DNA of 57,942 nt from a bacterium. Lineage in GTDB: Bacteria > Hydrogenedentota > Hydrogenedentia > Hydrogenedentiales > SLHB01. Below the pieces are notes generated by a model. It was not told the origin of the DNA. It saw only the letters and a list, made by a program, of their open reading frames with translations, and did not search any database. Positions 33,001-41,161 of this stretch are shown one piece after another (position 1 is the first letter of the stretch; each line of letters starts with the position of its first letter). The stretch spans positions 1 to 57,942 of the forward strand of contig JAAEQP010001826.1 in NCBI GenBank assembly GCA_024231375.1, read 5' to 3'. The translations under genes and the position numbers were made by a program.

Positions 33001-33255
33001 ATGCACCAGTCAATCCGCAACATCATTGCCGAGTCTATCCGCGGATGGCGACGGTACGGGTGTCAGCCGCAACGCGCGGCGGTCGAGAATTGGGGTTGTA
33101 CTGGGTGCCCGCGCTGGGTGGTCGTCTTGCAGCACGCGTGCATCGGTGGCGTGCAGGACGTATTCTTGGCCGAAGAAGCGACGGAGCCCGAAGCGCACGC
33201 TGTAGCGCAGGCGGTAGAGGCCGTGCTGTGGTGTGTGGTCGGAGGCGGTCGATAA
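33001..33255 (+). CDS. Small early protein, unknown
   Basis: 84 residues, ATG 33001 after GGGAGAAAG. NIIAESIRGWRRYG then CTGCPRWVVVLQHACIGG; some Cys residues but no clear zinc pattern. Tandem with the next short gene; no family recognised. Confidence 0.5.
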   Translation: MHQSIRNIIAESIRGWRRYGCQPQRAAVENWGCTGCPRWVVVLQHACIGGVQDVFLAEEATEPEAHAVAQAVEAVLWCVVGGGR

Positions 33256-33268
33256 CCGGGAGCGCGAT

Positions 33269-33478
33269 ATGACCAAGCAACGGCAGAATGAGATGACGCA
33301 CCTACTGCTCGCAGCAATCAAGCGGGCGGACGGCTATGTGGCGATCAAGAGCGACAACCCGCAGGTGAAGGAAATGCAGGCGCAGTCCCGGGGTGCGGCG
33401 AACGCGTACCGGGCTGCGCTGGACTTCGTGCGAGGTGATGCCGTATTGCTGAAGATGGATGCTCGCGGCATGATCTGA
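33269..33478 (+). CDS. Small helical early protein
   Basis: 69 residues, ATG 33269 after CGGGAGCG. KQRNEMTHLLLAAIKRADGY and SRGAANAYRAALDFVRGD look like two helices. Last gene before the terminator that closes the early region. Function unknown. Confidence 0.55.
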   Translation: MTKQRQNEMTHLLLAAIKRADGYVAIKSDNPQVKEMQAQSRGAANAYRAALDFVRGDAVLLKMDARGMI

Positions 33479-33494
33479 TCCACTGCCGCCCACG

Positions 33495-33522
33495 GCCCCC
33501 GGCACCCGCCGGGGGCTTTTTT
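33495..33522 (+). terminator. Strong Rho-independent terminator closing early region
   Basis: GCCCCCGGC (33495-33503) and GCCGGGGGC (33508-33516) form a nine-pair stem with loop ACCC, followed by TTTTTT. Confidence 0.92.
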
Positions 33523-33573
33523 CGTTGACGGCCCGCGCATCCGAAAAGCCCGATAAAAACGGAGGCTTAACGG

Positions 33574-33870
33574 ATGCCGAGTGCAGATACGCAATTCAAG
33601 GCCGGGAACCCGGGCGGACCCGGGCGCCCCGTAAAGGCCAAGTGCATTCCCGACCTGCTCCGGAAGATCGGAGAAGAGGGCGGGGAAACCCCTGAAGTTA
33701 CCAAGCTGGAGACGGTGCTCCGCCAAGTCTACATGTACGCACTGGAAGGCAAGTCGTGGGCCGTGGAGTTCATCGCGGACCGTACGGAGGGCCGGGCGAA
33801 ACAGTCTATTGAGATTGACGGCAGCACCGCGACCTTGCCGGAGGGGCTACCGCCCGAGACCCCGACATAA
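33574..33870 (+). CDS. terS: Terminase small subunit-like protein
   Basis: 98 residues. The opening FKAGNPGGPGRPVKAKCIPDLL matches the DUF5681-type N-terminus common to small terminases, followed by a helix with WAVEFIADRTEGRAKQ. Located 12 bases before the large subunit. Recognises the packaging site; start at 33574 with GGAGG upstream. Confidence 0.75.
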   Translation: MPSADTQFKAGNPGGPGRPVKAKCIPDLLRKIGEEGGETPEVTKLETVLRQVYMYALEGKSWAVEFIADRTEGRAKQSIEIDGSTATLPEGLPPETPT

Positions 33871-33882
33871 GCGGGAGGGCGC

Positions 33883-35259
33883 GTGGACTTCGACCTAACC
33901 AACCTGCCGGGCCTCGTGTCGCCTGCCTTCTGGCCGCTTATCCCGGACCCGTCCCGGTATCTGGTCATGTGGGGCGGCGCGGGATCGTCCAAGTCCTATA
34001 CGGCTGCGCAGAAGGTCATAACCCGCGCGATCGCCACGCCCGGCCACAAGTTCGTCTGTTGCCGCAAGTTCGCGACCAGCGTGCGCGGCTCGGTCTACGA
34101 GTTGCTCCGTGAGGTGCTGTCGTCCTGGGACTTTCTGCGGTTCGTCCACGTCCACAAGCAAGATATGGAGTTCACGTTCCCGAACGGCTCGCGCATCCTC
34201 TGCCGCGGCTTGGACGACAGGGAGAAGCTGAAATCGATCCCGGGCATTACCGGGTTCTGGCTGGAAGAGCCGACGGAGCTCGAACAAGAAGACCTGCTGC
34301 AGTGTGACCTACGGTTACGCGGCGCCACGCCCGGCTACAAGCAAATCATGTTTTCGTTCAACCCGGTGGTCATATCAAACTGGATACACGCCGAGTTTTT
34401 CGAGGAACAGCCGGGGCTCCGCATCATTGACGGCCACACGCAACGCTACAAGCGCGGCGCGTTCGACGTGACGCTGCACCATTCAACGTTTGCGGATAAC
34501 CCGTTCATTGACGACGCCTACAGGCAGGTCTTGGAGAACCTGGCCAGTGCGTCGAAGCTGTACTATACAGTCTATAAGCTCGGGCTCTGGGGCTCGCCAG
34601 AGGGCACCATCTACTACGCCTTCAGCCGTGCCACCAGCCCCGAGCGCGCCGCCAACGTCGACCCCTCAGTCGAGATGGACAACATCCTGCCGCTCTGTTG
34701 GGCCATGGACTTCAATATCGGCGCGGGCAAGCCCATGTCTTCCTGCATCTGCCAAGTCCGGAAGGGCCGGAACGCCCGGGGCAAGGTCCGGACGGAGATC
34801 CATGTCATAGATGAGATTATCCTCGATACGGCCGACACGAACGACGCCGCGCGCGAGTTCAAAATGCGTGAATGGTTTACGGTCCCGGAAAAGGTGATCG
34901 TCTATGGCGACGCCGCAGGGCGTGCCAAGGACACGCGTAGCAAGACGACGGATTATGAGATCCTGCGTGCGGCCGGGTTCAGCAACCAGGATGTGCCGCG
35001 CGCCAATCCGCCGATACGCGACCGGCACAACGCGGTGAATACCATGTTGTGCAGTGCGGACAACGATGTGCGGGTGAGGATCCACCCGCGGTGCAAGACG
35101 CTGATAAAGGGCCTGGAGACCGTCAAGTGCAAGCCCGGGGCGAGCTACACAGAGGAAGAGACCCGCGAGCAGCACGTTACCACCGGGTTCGGGTATTTCG
35201 TGAACCGGATCTGCCCGGTGCGCGAGTTCGTGCCGTCGGGCCAACGCTACTGGAAATGA
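33883..35259 (+). CDS. terL: Terminase large subunit
   Basis: 458 residues with GTG start (GGGAGG upstream). Walker A WGGAGSSKS at residues 30-38, coupling and Walker B region GFWLEEPTELEQEDL near 125, and a nuclease domain from about residue 265 starting WAMDFNIGAGKP with acidic residues (VYGDAAGRAKD). Typical length for a PBSX/Terminase_3-type motor-nuclease. Packages DNA into the prohead. Confidence 0.93.
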   Translation: MDFDLTNLPGLVSPAFWPLIPDPSRYLVMWGGAGSSKSYTAAQKVITRAIATPGHKFVCCRKFATSVRGSVYELLREVLSSWDFLRFVHVHKQDMEFTFPNGSRILCRGLDDREKLKSIPGITGFWLEEPTELEQEDLLQCDLRLRGATPGYKQIMFSFNPVVISNWIHAEFFEEQPGLRIIDGHTQRYKRGAFDVTLHHSTFADNPFIDDAYRQVLENLASASKLYYTVYKLGLWGSPEGTIYYAFSRATSPERAANVDPSVEMDNILPLCWAMDFNIGAGKPMSSCICQVRKGRNARGKVRTEIHVIDEIILDTADTNDAAREFKMREWFTVPEKVIVYGDAAGRAKDTRSKTTDYEILRAAGFSNQDVPRANPPIRDRHNAVNTMLCSADNDVRVRIHPRCKTLIKGLETVKCKPGASYTEEETREQHVTTGFGYFVNRICPVREFVPSGQRYWK

Positions 35260-35288
35260 GATAGCCGCACACAAGCCGAGGATGCCAT

Positions 35289-36728
35289 ATGACTGCCGCC
35301 GAACTGCTGAAGACCAACCCGGCCCGCGACGCGTATCTGAAGGAGTGGGAGTTCTGGCTTGCCGCCTATGAGGGCACGGCCGCGCTGCTCGACCTGGACA
35401 AGCTGCTACAGAACCCGCGCGAGTCGGACGCGAACTACGAGGCGCGCCAGGATGAGGCGTTGTCGTTCGGGTACTCCGAGAGCATCGTTTCGCTGTTCCT
35501 GCACTACCTGTTCGCGACCCCGCCGCGCCGCGAGATTGGGGCACTGGAGGATGATGACCTTTTCACTGCATTTGACCAGGACGCGGACCTCGAGGGCACT
35601 GACTACACGGCGTTTCTGGAAGAAGCCGAGCAATATGCGTCGGTCTTCGGCGTTGTCGGCGTGTTGGTGGACAAGCCGGCGGCGCAAGCCGAGAACCGGG
35701 CGCAGGAACTGGAGCAGGGCCTGTACCCGTATTGTGCGCTGTACTTCCCGGATGCCATCATGGACTGGACCTACGAGGCTGCCGGCGCGAACGGTCGCAA
35801 GACGCTGGTGTTCCTGAAGCTCAAGGACGCCGACGACAACCGCTATCGTGTCTGGACGCCTACGACGTGGCAAGTCTGGGAATACGATGAGGATGACAAG
35901 ACGACCTCGCAGCCAGTGCTGATAGGCGAGGGCGTAAACCCGCTCGGGGAGATCCCGTTCCGCTGGCTCTACAACCGGAAGCACCGTATTCGCGGCATCG
36001 GCGTCTCGGACATCCAGGAGATCGCGCGCCTCGACGTCGCGGTCATGAACCACCTCAGCCAGGGTGATGAGATCGTAAAGTACGCGGCGTTCCCGATGAT
36101 GCGGAAGCCGCAGAAAACCAAGTCCCCGACAGGCGAGGACACCGATACGGCTGGCGTTACTGCCGTGCTGGAGTTCAACCCCGAGTTTGGCTCAGACGGC
36201 AAGCCCGACTGGCTAGAGGCCGCTGTGCGTGAGCCGCTACTCGGCATTATGGAATGGATGGACCGCAAGACGCGCGAGACCTACCGCGCCGCGCACGCGT
36301 CGGTGGTCAACGGCGTAGAGGACCGCGCGGCCCGCAGCGGCGTGGCGCTGAAGCGTGAGTTTATGGAGCTTGGCGCGAAGCTTGGCGCGAAAGCGCAGCA
36401 CTTGCAGGAGACCGACATGGCCATCCTGCGGCTGTGGGGTCTCTGGCAAGGCAAGAGCGCGGCAGAGCTCGAAAAGGTGACGGTTGAGTACCCGAAAGAG
36501 TTCGACATCGAAGACCTGACGCAGGACATTCAGAACCTGCTGGCGGCCTCGGCTATCATCGTATCCGAGGCGTTCAATCGTGCTGCACAGAAGGCGTTGT
36601 CCCGGCGCATCCTCCCGGGCGTATCACCGGACACACAGGTGACGATCGATGAAGAAATAGACCGGGATCCGGTGAAGGACATCACGGTAGGCCCGGACCC
36701 GAACGCGGACGGCGGCGGCACTGAGTAG
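35289..36728 (+). CDS. Portal protein
   Basis: 479 residues. Position after terL, size and motifs fit a portal: YSESIVSLFLHYLFATPPRR, GVVGVLVDKPA, FRWLYNRKHRIRGIGVSDIQEIARLDVAVMNHLSQGDE (core region) and a long helical stem (KREFMELGAKLGAKAQHLQ) ending in an acidic, Gly-rich tail. Forms the dodecameric DNA channel at the head vertex. Confidence 0.85.
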   Translation: MTAAELLKTNPARDAYLKEWEFWLAAYEGTAALLDLDKLLQNPRESDANYEARQDEALSFGYSESIVSLFLHYLFATPPRREIGALEDDDLFTAFDQDADLEGTDYTAFLEEAEQYASVFGVVGVLVDKPAAQAENRAQELEQGLYPYCALYFPDAIMDWTYEAAGANGRKTLVFLKLKDADDNRYRVWTPTTWQVWEYDEDDKTTSQPVLIGEGVNPLGEIPFRWLYNRKHRIRGIGVSDIQEIARLDVAVMNHLSQGDEIVKYAAFPMMRKPQKTKSPTGEDTDTAGVTAVLEFNPEFGSDGKPDWLEAAVREPLLGIMEWMDRKTRETYRAAHASVVNGVEDRAARSGVALKREFMELGAKLGAKAQHLQETDMAILRLWGLWQGKSAAELEKVTVEYPKEFDIEDLTQDIQNLLAASAIIVSEAFNRAAQKALSRRILPGVSPDTQVTIDEEIDRDPVKDITVGPDPNADGGGTE

Positions 36729-36750
36729 CGAAAGAGCGGAGGGCGGCGGT

Positions 36751-37104
36751 ATGAAGACGACACGGGCACAGTTTGGCATATTCCGGGACACGGTGGCCAA
36801 GTGGGTGGACCTGCTCGGGCTCGGGGACTGGCATGTCGTGTCGGAGCGCGGCGGGCTGTCGGAGTGCGACCGGTGCGCAGAGGTACAATTCAGCGTCCCG
36901 GACCGCGATTCCATTTGCCGGCTATCGGAGCAGATCGGGAATGACGCCGACGCCGAGTTCAAGGACCACGCCATGCACGAGGTATTGCATTTGCTGCTGG
37001 CCGATCTGTATGACCAGGCGCGCAACCGGGACTTCAACCTCCGCGCCTATGAGATGGCGGAACACGCCGTGATAGCCCGACTGACACGAGTGCTGAGGCC
37101 GTGA
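36751..37104 (+). CDS. HExxH zincin-like protein
   Basis: 117 residues. HAMHEVLHLLLADL holds HEVLH (residues 76-80), a gluzincin-type zinc site, and a downstream Glu (RAYEMAEHAVIARL) could be the third ligand. Sits between portal and MuF with a GTGA overlap to the latter, where some phages keep a head-maturation protease. A prohead protease or a delivered effector is possible; neither is shown. Confidence 0.65.
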   Translation: MKTTRAQFGIFRDTVAKWVDLLGLGDWHVVSERGGLSECDRCAEVQFSVPDRDSICRLSEQIGNDADAEFKDHAMHEVLHLLLADLYDQARNRDFNLRAYEMAEHAVIARLTRVLRP

Positions 37105-37955
37105 CCATCACCCGCGCCAACATACTGCAGAACATCGAAGAAACAGACGCGTTCCTGGCCGCCATGGTTCAGACGCATCAGGTACGGTTGCGCCGGTCAA
37201 TCGTCGCGCTGGAACGCCGTATCATCGCCGCAGCCAAGAACCTGCGCACGGACGAATACGGGAACCTACGCGGCCCGTTCTGGACGCTCTCCGAGATGAC
37301 GGACCTACACCGGGACATGGCGGTCGCCTATGCGGAGACGTACAACGCAGCGGCGCACCGGAACGTTGCGGAATACTCGCGGATCAATACGCACATCACA
37401 AACCAGTTCGGGAAGCTCCACATAGAGGCGGCATTTAATCGCACGGATCTGGTGATGGCCCGGACGCTGGAAGACACGGACTTCACGATTTACGCGGGGC
37501 TCGGTGTGGATAGCCGAAACCGTATCACGCAGGCGGTCTACAACTCTGTGCTGATCGGTGCGCCGTTCGCGGACCTCACGACCGAGATACGCGGTGCGCT
37601 GCGCGGCCACAAGGACATTCGGGGCCGTCCGCTGGAGTCATACGCGACCGTCTACGCTCAGGACGCAACCATGGGCTACTACCGCACCATGCACCTGAAG
37701 AAAGCGGAAGACGCCGGGCTCGACCACTGGCTATACGTTGGTGACGTGATCGAGACCACACGCAAGTTCTGCAAGCGGCACGTCATGAAGGTCTACGACG
37801 CCGCGAAGATCAACGAGCTGGACAAGACGGAGTGGGGCGGGAAGAGCGGTAGCCTGTGGACGGACGCGGGCGGCTACAACTGCCGGCACCACTGGCACGG
37901 TGTAGACCCGGAATGGTTGGAGGAAGACGATGACAAAGAAACTGCTGACGATTAA
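37101..37955 (+). CDS. MuF-like minor head protein
   Basis: 284 residues, GTG start at 37101. The C-terminal half carries the Mu gpF signature: KFCKRHVMKVYDAAKINEL, then WGGKSGSLWTDAGGYNCRHH-W. N-terminal helical domain (ALERRIIAAAKNLR). Assists head assembly or is ejected with DNA. Overlaps the next gene by 26 bases. Confidence 0.85.
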   Translation: MTITRANILQNIEETDAFLAAMVQTHQVRLRRSIVALERRIIAAAKNLRTDEYGNLRGPFWTLSEMTDLHRDMAVAYAETYNAAAHRNVAEYSRINTHITNQFGKLHIEAAFNRTDLVMARTLEDTDFTIYAGLGVDSRNRITQAVYNSVLIGAPFADLTTEIRGALRGHKDIRGRPLESYATVYAQDATMGYYRTMHLKKAEDAGLDHWLYVGDVIETTRKFCKRHVMKVYDAAKINELDKTEWGGKSGSLWTDAGGYNCRHHWHGVDPEWLEEDDDKETADD

Positions 37956-38172
37956 GGGCGTGTTCTGTGCGTCCACGTTTGGGCGCAAGGTCGTGGGCGT
38001 ACCGGATGGGGTGAGGTGGCGCATCCGCGACCGGTTCCCGCTGGACTACCCGTACATCTACATTCGCACACCGGAGGGCGTGGAGCAGCGGCTACTGCAA
38101 GAGGTGGTTGGCGGCGCCCTGTGCCCGATGTCTGATCTGCAAGGGCTTGTGGCGCTGAATCGCCGGCCATAA
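37930..38172 (+). CDS. Small protein at the end of the packaging block
   Basis: 80 residues, starting inside the MuF gene. KLLTIKGVFCASTFGRKVVG and SDLQGLVALNRRP; no family recognised. Last gene before the cargo island; its stop codon overlaps a tRNA-like structure. Confidence 0.6.
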   Translation: MTKKLLTIKGVFCASTFGRKVVGVPDGVRWRIRDRFPLDYPYIYIRTPEGVEQRLLQEVVGGALCPMSDLQGLVALNRRP

Positions 38173-38205
38173 CCCAACCGCTGCGGTTCAAATCCGGGCG
38201 ATTCA
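38156..38205 (+). other. tRNA-like relic (low confidence)
   Basis: TGAATCG (38156-38162) and CGATTCA (38199-38205) are perfect complements, and the enclosed bases include CATAACCCAACCG and a T-loop-type TTCAAAT (38187-38193) like the second half of tRNA-fMet. The D arm and half the anticodon arm are missing, no CCA follows, and it overlaps a stop codon. Either a degraded tRNA or a chance hairpin. Confidence 0.25.
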
Positions 38206-38281
38206 ACTGGAATGGCTGGACTGACCCCGCCGCGCCGGTTGATTATTTTCCCTTTTTCTCGCTTTTTTCTCGCATCGTCGC

Positions 38282-38317
38282 TTGTATTGGGTATCACGGG
38301 GTGATATGGTAGTGGTA
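38282..38317 (+). promoter_or_regulatory. Early-family promoter 8, start of cargo island
   Basis: TTGTAT at 38282-38287, 17-base spacer, TATGGT at 38305-38310; ATG at 38317 six bases after the -10 box. The region just upstream (38222-38280) is T-rich. Confidence 0.6.
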
Positions 38318-38370
38318 TGAAGAGAGAGAAAGACAACCAAGAAGCCGAGACCGAAAAGGGAGAGAAGAAC

Positions 38371-38637
38371 ATGGACCGCATGACACCGACAGAAGTCACA
38401 GAGCAACAGGCCAGGTTCGAAGCGTTCATCACCGCTATTGACCATGCCGAACTGAGGAAGGAACTGATGCAAGCCGGAACTGGAATGATGAAGGTAGCCT
38501 ACGCCAAGTGTCGCACGGCCAAAGTGCGCCCGAGCATGTACCATCCCGGCAAACTGTTCGAAGGCCGCAAGGTGTTCTACGGGGATCTACTGCTCGAGAT
38601 TGCCATGGAAGCATTTTGGGCCGATCTGGCCGAATAA
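38371..38637 (+). CDS. Small cargo-island protein
   Basis: 88 residues from ATG 38371 (GGGAGAG upstream). The in-frame +1 ATG at 38317 would add an 18-residue Glu/Lys-rich leader (MKREKDNQEAETEKG...). Helical with AELRKELMQAGTGMMKVAY. No family recognised. Confidence 0.6.
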   Translation: MDRMTPTEVTEQQARFEAFITAIDHAELRKELMQAGTGMMKVAYAKCRTAKVRPSMYHPGKLFEGRKVFYGDLLLEIAMEAFWADLAE

Positions 38638-38695
38638 CCCCCGCCGCCCGCGCTCCCGACTCCGGTCGGGGGCAGGGCGCCGAAAGAGGTGACGC

Positions 38696-38869
38696 ATGAC
38701 CCCCGCAAAACTACGCAAGATCCGCGCACGGCTCGGCATGACACGCCGGGAGCTCGGCGCAGCGACCGGGTACAGCTACCGCGCCGTGGTGGCATGGGAG
38801 CAGGGCTGGCGGCGGGTGCCCAAGCCGCTCCTGCGAATGCTCGACTCGCTAACCGGAGGAAGACGATGA
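38696..38869 (+). CDS. XRE-type HTH mini-repressor
   Basis: 57 residues, ATG 38696 after AAAGAGGTGA. LRKIRARLGMTRRELGAATG then YSYRAVVAWEQGWRRVPKP is a complete five-helix lambda-repressor-like HTH with little else. ATGA overlap with the next gene. Probably regulates the island's promoters. Confidence 0.75.
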   Translation: MTPAKLRKIRARLGMTRRELGAATGYSYRAVVAWEQGWRRVPKPLLRMLDSLTGGRR

Positions 38870-39099
38870 CTGACCCGCAATGCTGCGCTGCCATGAAGGA
38901 GACCGCGCGGCGCCTGGGGCTGCGCATAGACGCGCGTGGCGCCATGGACGCCGTGCTGCACCGGGAGGACGCGCCTACGCCATACCAGAGGGTGCGGATT
39001 GGTTACTGCCCGTTCTGCGGCACCCGGCTTGCCAATGTGACGGAGCCCGCCTCCGACCTGCTGGGATTCCTGCACAGCATCACGCACGGCAACAACTGA
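38866..39099 (+). CDS. Small zinc-ribbon protein
   Basis: 77 residues. N-terminal DPQCCAAMKETARRLGL and C-terminal IGYCPFCGTRL, a half zinc ribbon common in phage proteins. Its stop is four bases before promoter 9. Confidence 0.65.
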   Translation: MTDPQCCAAMKETARRLGLRIDARGAMDAVLHREDAPTPYQRVRIGYCPFCGTRLANVTEPASDLLGFLHSITHGNN

Positions 39100-39102
39100 C
39101 AC

Positions 39103-39136
39103 TTGCCGAGGCCCCGCAATGGTGTATATTGGGACA
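39103..39136 (+). promoter_or_regulatory. Early-family promoter 9
   Basis: TTGCCG at 39103-39108, 16-base spacer AGGCCCCGCAATGGTG, TATATT at 39125-39130; ATG at 39136 begins five bases after the -10 box. Near-identical to the promoter at 23236. Confidence 0.78.
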
Positions 39137-39507
39137 TGGAGAACAGTGAACAAGATGCCGGGGCGGTCAAAGGGAGCGGGAATGCTGCGCGCAAGCCCCT
39201 GCTCAAGGAGCCGCGATGGTGTGCTGAAGACGGTACCTATAGCCGCCATTTGGCCGGTTCGACTCCGGCCCCCGGCGCCACTGTCTGTGACCGCTTGAAA
39301 CCCGGCCGCTATGAAGTCCAACTCATAGGGCCGTGGTTCATTGAAACCACACACGGCATCTATCCCGTTGGGGCGTGGGGTTTCTGCCGTCAAGCATTGA
39401 ACCGAGCCGCAGCGGTGGCATTGCTGAAGAGCTGGGTACACCGCTATGACCGGGCCTACAACAACGCTACGGGTGAGGTCATCTATCGTGACGGGGGCTT
39501 GCCATGA
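39136..39507 (+). CDS. Cargo-island protein, unknown
   Basis: 123 residues if translation begins at the +1 ATG 39136; no ribosome site precedes it. The C-terminal 70 residues look like a genuine domain (YEVQLIGPWFIETTHGIYPV, QALNRAAAVALLKSWVHRY). The N-terminal third covers the tRNA-like sequence 39157-39280 and may not be coding. Function unknown. Confidence 0.5.
   Translation: MENSEQDAGAVKGSGNAARKPLLKEPRWCAEDGTYSRHLAGSTPAPGATVCDRLKPGRYEVQLIGPWFIETTHGIYPVGAWGFCRQALNRAAAVALLKSWVHRYDRAYNNATGEVIYRDGGLP
39157..39280 (+). other. tRNA-like element, 124 bases, ends in CCA
   Basis: 3' end: T stem GCCGG/CCGGC with loop TTCGACT (39253-39269), acceptor strand CCCCGGC (39270-39276), G and CCA. GCCGGGG at 39157-39163 is the exact acceptor complement. 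The 89 bases between are about 45 too long for a tRNA and lack a clear D arm; ATGGTG/CGCCAT and GAGC/GCTC helices can form there. It could be a tRNA-like structure, a tRNA fragment or a coincidence inside a coding region. Confidence 0.3.
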
Positions 39508-39818
39508 CAACCACAGCAACCATCCTGAGCCCGCACCGCGCGCTGACCATGGCGGACTTGCGCAAGGCACAGGGCTTGCTTGACGCGATCCCAGCGCCAC
39601 AGAAGTATGACCGGGTGCTGCTGACGACGCGGCAACGGTGCGAGCTTGAGCACGCCCACAGCGCAACGGCCGGGCCGCACACGCCGTCGTGTGAGTCTAT
39701 ACTCGGCATCCCGGTAGAGTCGTTCAGCTACCGGTCCGACCTTCTGGCGCGGGCGCGGGCACTGGCGGCGCGCGGCAAGCGCGTGTTGACAATGGAGGAT
39801 GAGCAATGCACATCGTAA
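39504..39818 (+). CDS. Cargo-island protein, unknown
   Basis: 104 residues, ATGA overlap. MADLRKAQGLLDAIPAPQKY and TRQRCELEHAHSATAG; helical, no recognised family. Overlaps the next gene by 13 bases. Confidence 0.55.
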   Translation: MTTTATILSPHRALTMADLRKAQGLLDAIPAPQKYDRVLLTTRQRCELEHAHSATAGPHTPSCESILGIPVESFSYRSDLLARARALAARGKRVLTMEDEQCTS

Positions 39819-40282
39819 CGCCGCACAAGTCCGGCAGCTATCCGGTCATCATTGACGATATTTGCGCGCCCATATTGCTGCTGGCGAAGCACGAGCAAAT
39901 GGTCATATCCGAGAATCCCGAGACGGGGTTGCTCGACTTCGAGAAGAGCCATCCACAGAGGGGGTACATCGAGGATGCCCTGGCGCATCAAGCGGGCCAT
40001 CCTGGCGCAAAGGACTGTGCGCCCAAGCTCCCGCCCAAGCGCTCAGACGCGTGGCTGAAGATGCGCCATGTAGCGCGGACGGGGGAATGCCGGGTGCCAG
40101 GCAATGATGACCTATGGGAGCCGCTAGACGGCAGGGGCAAGGCTCACGAGAGCTCGTATCCATGGGCTGGCAAGAGGTCCGACGGCGAGCATTTTGACGG
40201 CCGTCGCTGGTTACTGCGTGACGCGCCGCCCGAGCCCGAGGCGGGAGTTGGTTTTCGGTGCCGGCGGGGTTTGGCGTGGTAA
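39806..40282 (+). CDS. Cargo-island protein, unknown
   Basis: 158 residues. HIVTPHKSGSYPVIIDDICA opening, several His and Cys residues, and an Arg/Trp-rich end (HFDGRRWLLRDAPPEPE). No family recognised. A 31-base gap precedes the methyltransferase gene. Confidence 0.5.
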   Translation: MHIVTPHKSGSYPVIIDDICAPILLLAKHEQMVISENPETGLLDFEKSHPQRGYIEDALAHQAGHPGAKDCAPKLPPKRSDAWLKMRHVARTGECRVPGNDDLWEPLDGRGKAHESSYPWAGKRSDGEHFDGRRWLLRDAPPEPEAGVGFRCRRGLAW

Positions 40283-40313
40283 GGGTCGAGTGCGCAATAG
40301 AAGAGGATGAGCA

Positions 40314-40973
40314 ATGACAAACAAGTCACCACTGCTACCGTTCGGTGCCAGCACGTTCTCGCAGGCTGGCGAGGATGGCATCCTGGCGGAAATCCTAAGA
40401 CGCCTAGACCGCGCGGTAAGTCCATCATACGTGGACATTGGCGCGCATAACGGCGTTTACCTGTCCAACGTGGAGATGTTGCGGGTTGCCGGCTGGCCTG
40501 GCCTGTCCGTTGAGTCTGACGCGGGCCGGTTTATGAAGCTGCTCAAGCACTGTGAGCAATACGCGGGCTCTGAGGTGCTGTGCGCCGAAGTCCACGCCGA
40601 CACCGTTAACGCGCTGCGCCCGAAGGGCCATGTCGCGACCGTGCTGGACCTTCGCGGGCAGGGGTTGCCCGTCTGGCGCGCGCTGAATGACTGGACGGCT
40701 ACGGTGGTCATTGCGGGAGTGCTGGCGCGGACGCCGCTCGGAGTGCGTCACGAGCATGGCCCCGCCAGCTTTTCGAGCATGGTCGACCTGGCCGACGCCA
40801 AGGGCTACGCGCTCGCGGCCTACACCGGGCTCAACTGCATCTTCATTCACCGAGACCAAGCATACGATGTGCTCGACGCCATGGCGCTCCTGCACCCGGA
40901 ACGCCTGTACATGAACGTCACCGAGTGCAAGGCGTACCGGTCGGGCCTGGCGGAACCGCAGGGGGAAGCATGA
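40314..40973 (+). CDS. FkbM-like SAM-dependent methyltransferase
   Basis: 219 residues. FSQAGEDGILAEILRRLD is the usual FkbM-family opening, SYVDIGAHNGVYLSNVE holds SAM motif I, and WPGLSVESDAGRF the acidic ribose-binding residue. These enzymes often O-methylate sugars of glycans or natural products, which fits the glycan genes downstream. Overlaps the next start (ATGA). Confidence 0.75.
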   Translation: MTNKSPLLPFGASTFSQAGEDGILAEILRRLDRAVSPSYVDIGAHNGVYLSNVEMLRVAGWPGLSVESDAGRFMKLLKHCEQYAGSEVLCAEVHADTVNALRPKGHVATVLDLRGQGLPVWRALNDWTATVVIAGVLARTPLGVRHEHGPASFSSMVDLADAKGYALAAYTGLNCIFIHRDQAYDVLDAMALLHPERLYMNVTECKAYRSGLAEPQGEA

Positions 40974-41161
40974 CGACGGAAACAGCCGAAGCTCTGCGCA
41001 CACTGGAAGCCGCACACAGGTCTTACTCGTGTTTCTGCTGGTGTCGCGATGGCGCTGATCCGGAGCGCCCAGAAACGTGTTGTTCCGCGTGCCGCGCCCA
41101 GATACGCATTGCGGAACAGATACGGACGCTGAAACAACCGGATCCGCAGGGGGAGATATGA
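40970..41161 (+). CDS. Small Cys-rich protein
   Basis: 63 residues from ATG 40970. SCFCWCRDGADPERPETCCS and CRAQIRI carry six Cys residues in two clusters, probably a zinc site. Unknown function; coupled on both sides. Confidence 0.55.
   Translation: MTTETAEALRTLEAAHRSYSCFCWCRDGADPERPETCCSACRAQIRIAEQIRTLKQPDPQGEI

Noticed and set aside
33525..33560. TTGACG before the terminase genes as an early-family promoter
   Set aside because: No -10 hexamer at 16-18 bases; GATAAA is 21 bases away. The late promoter remains unidentified.
38650..38675. CCCGACTCCGGTCGGG hairpin as terminator
   Set aside because: No T-tract follows; it could be an RNA stabiliser, but there is no evidence.
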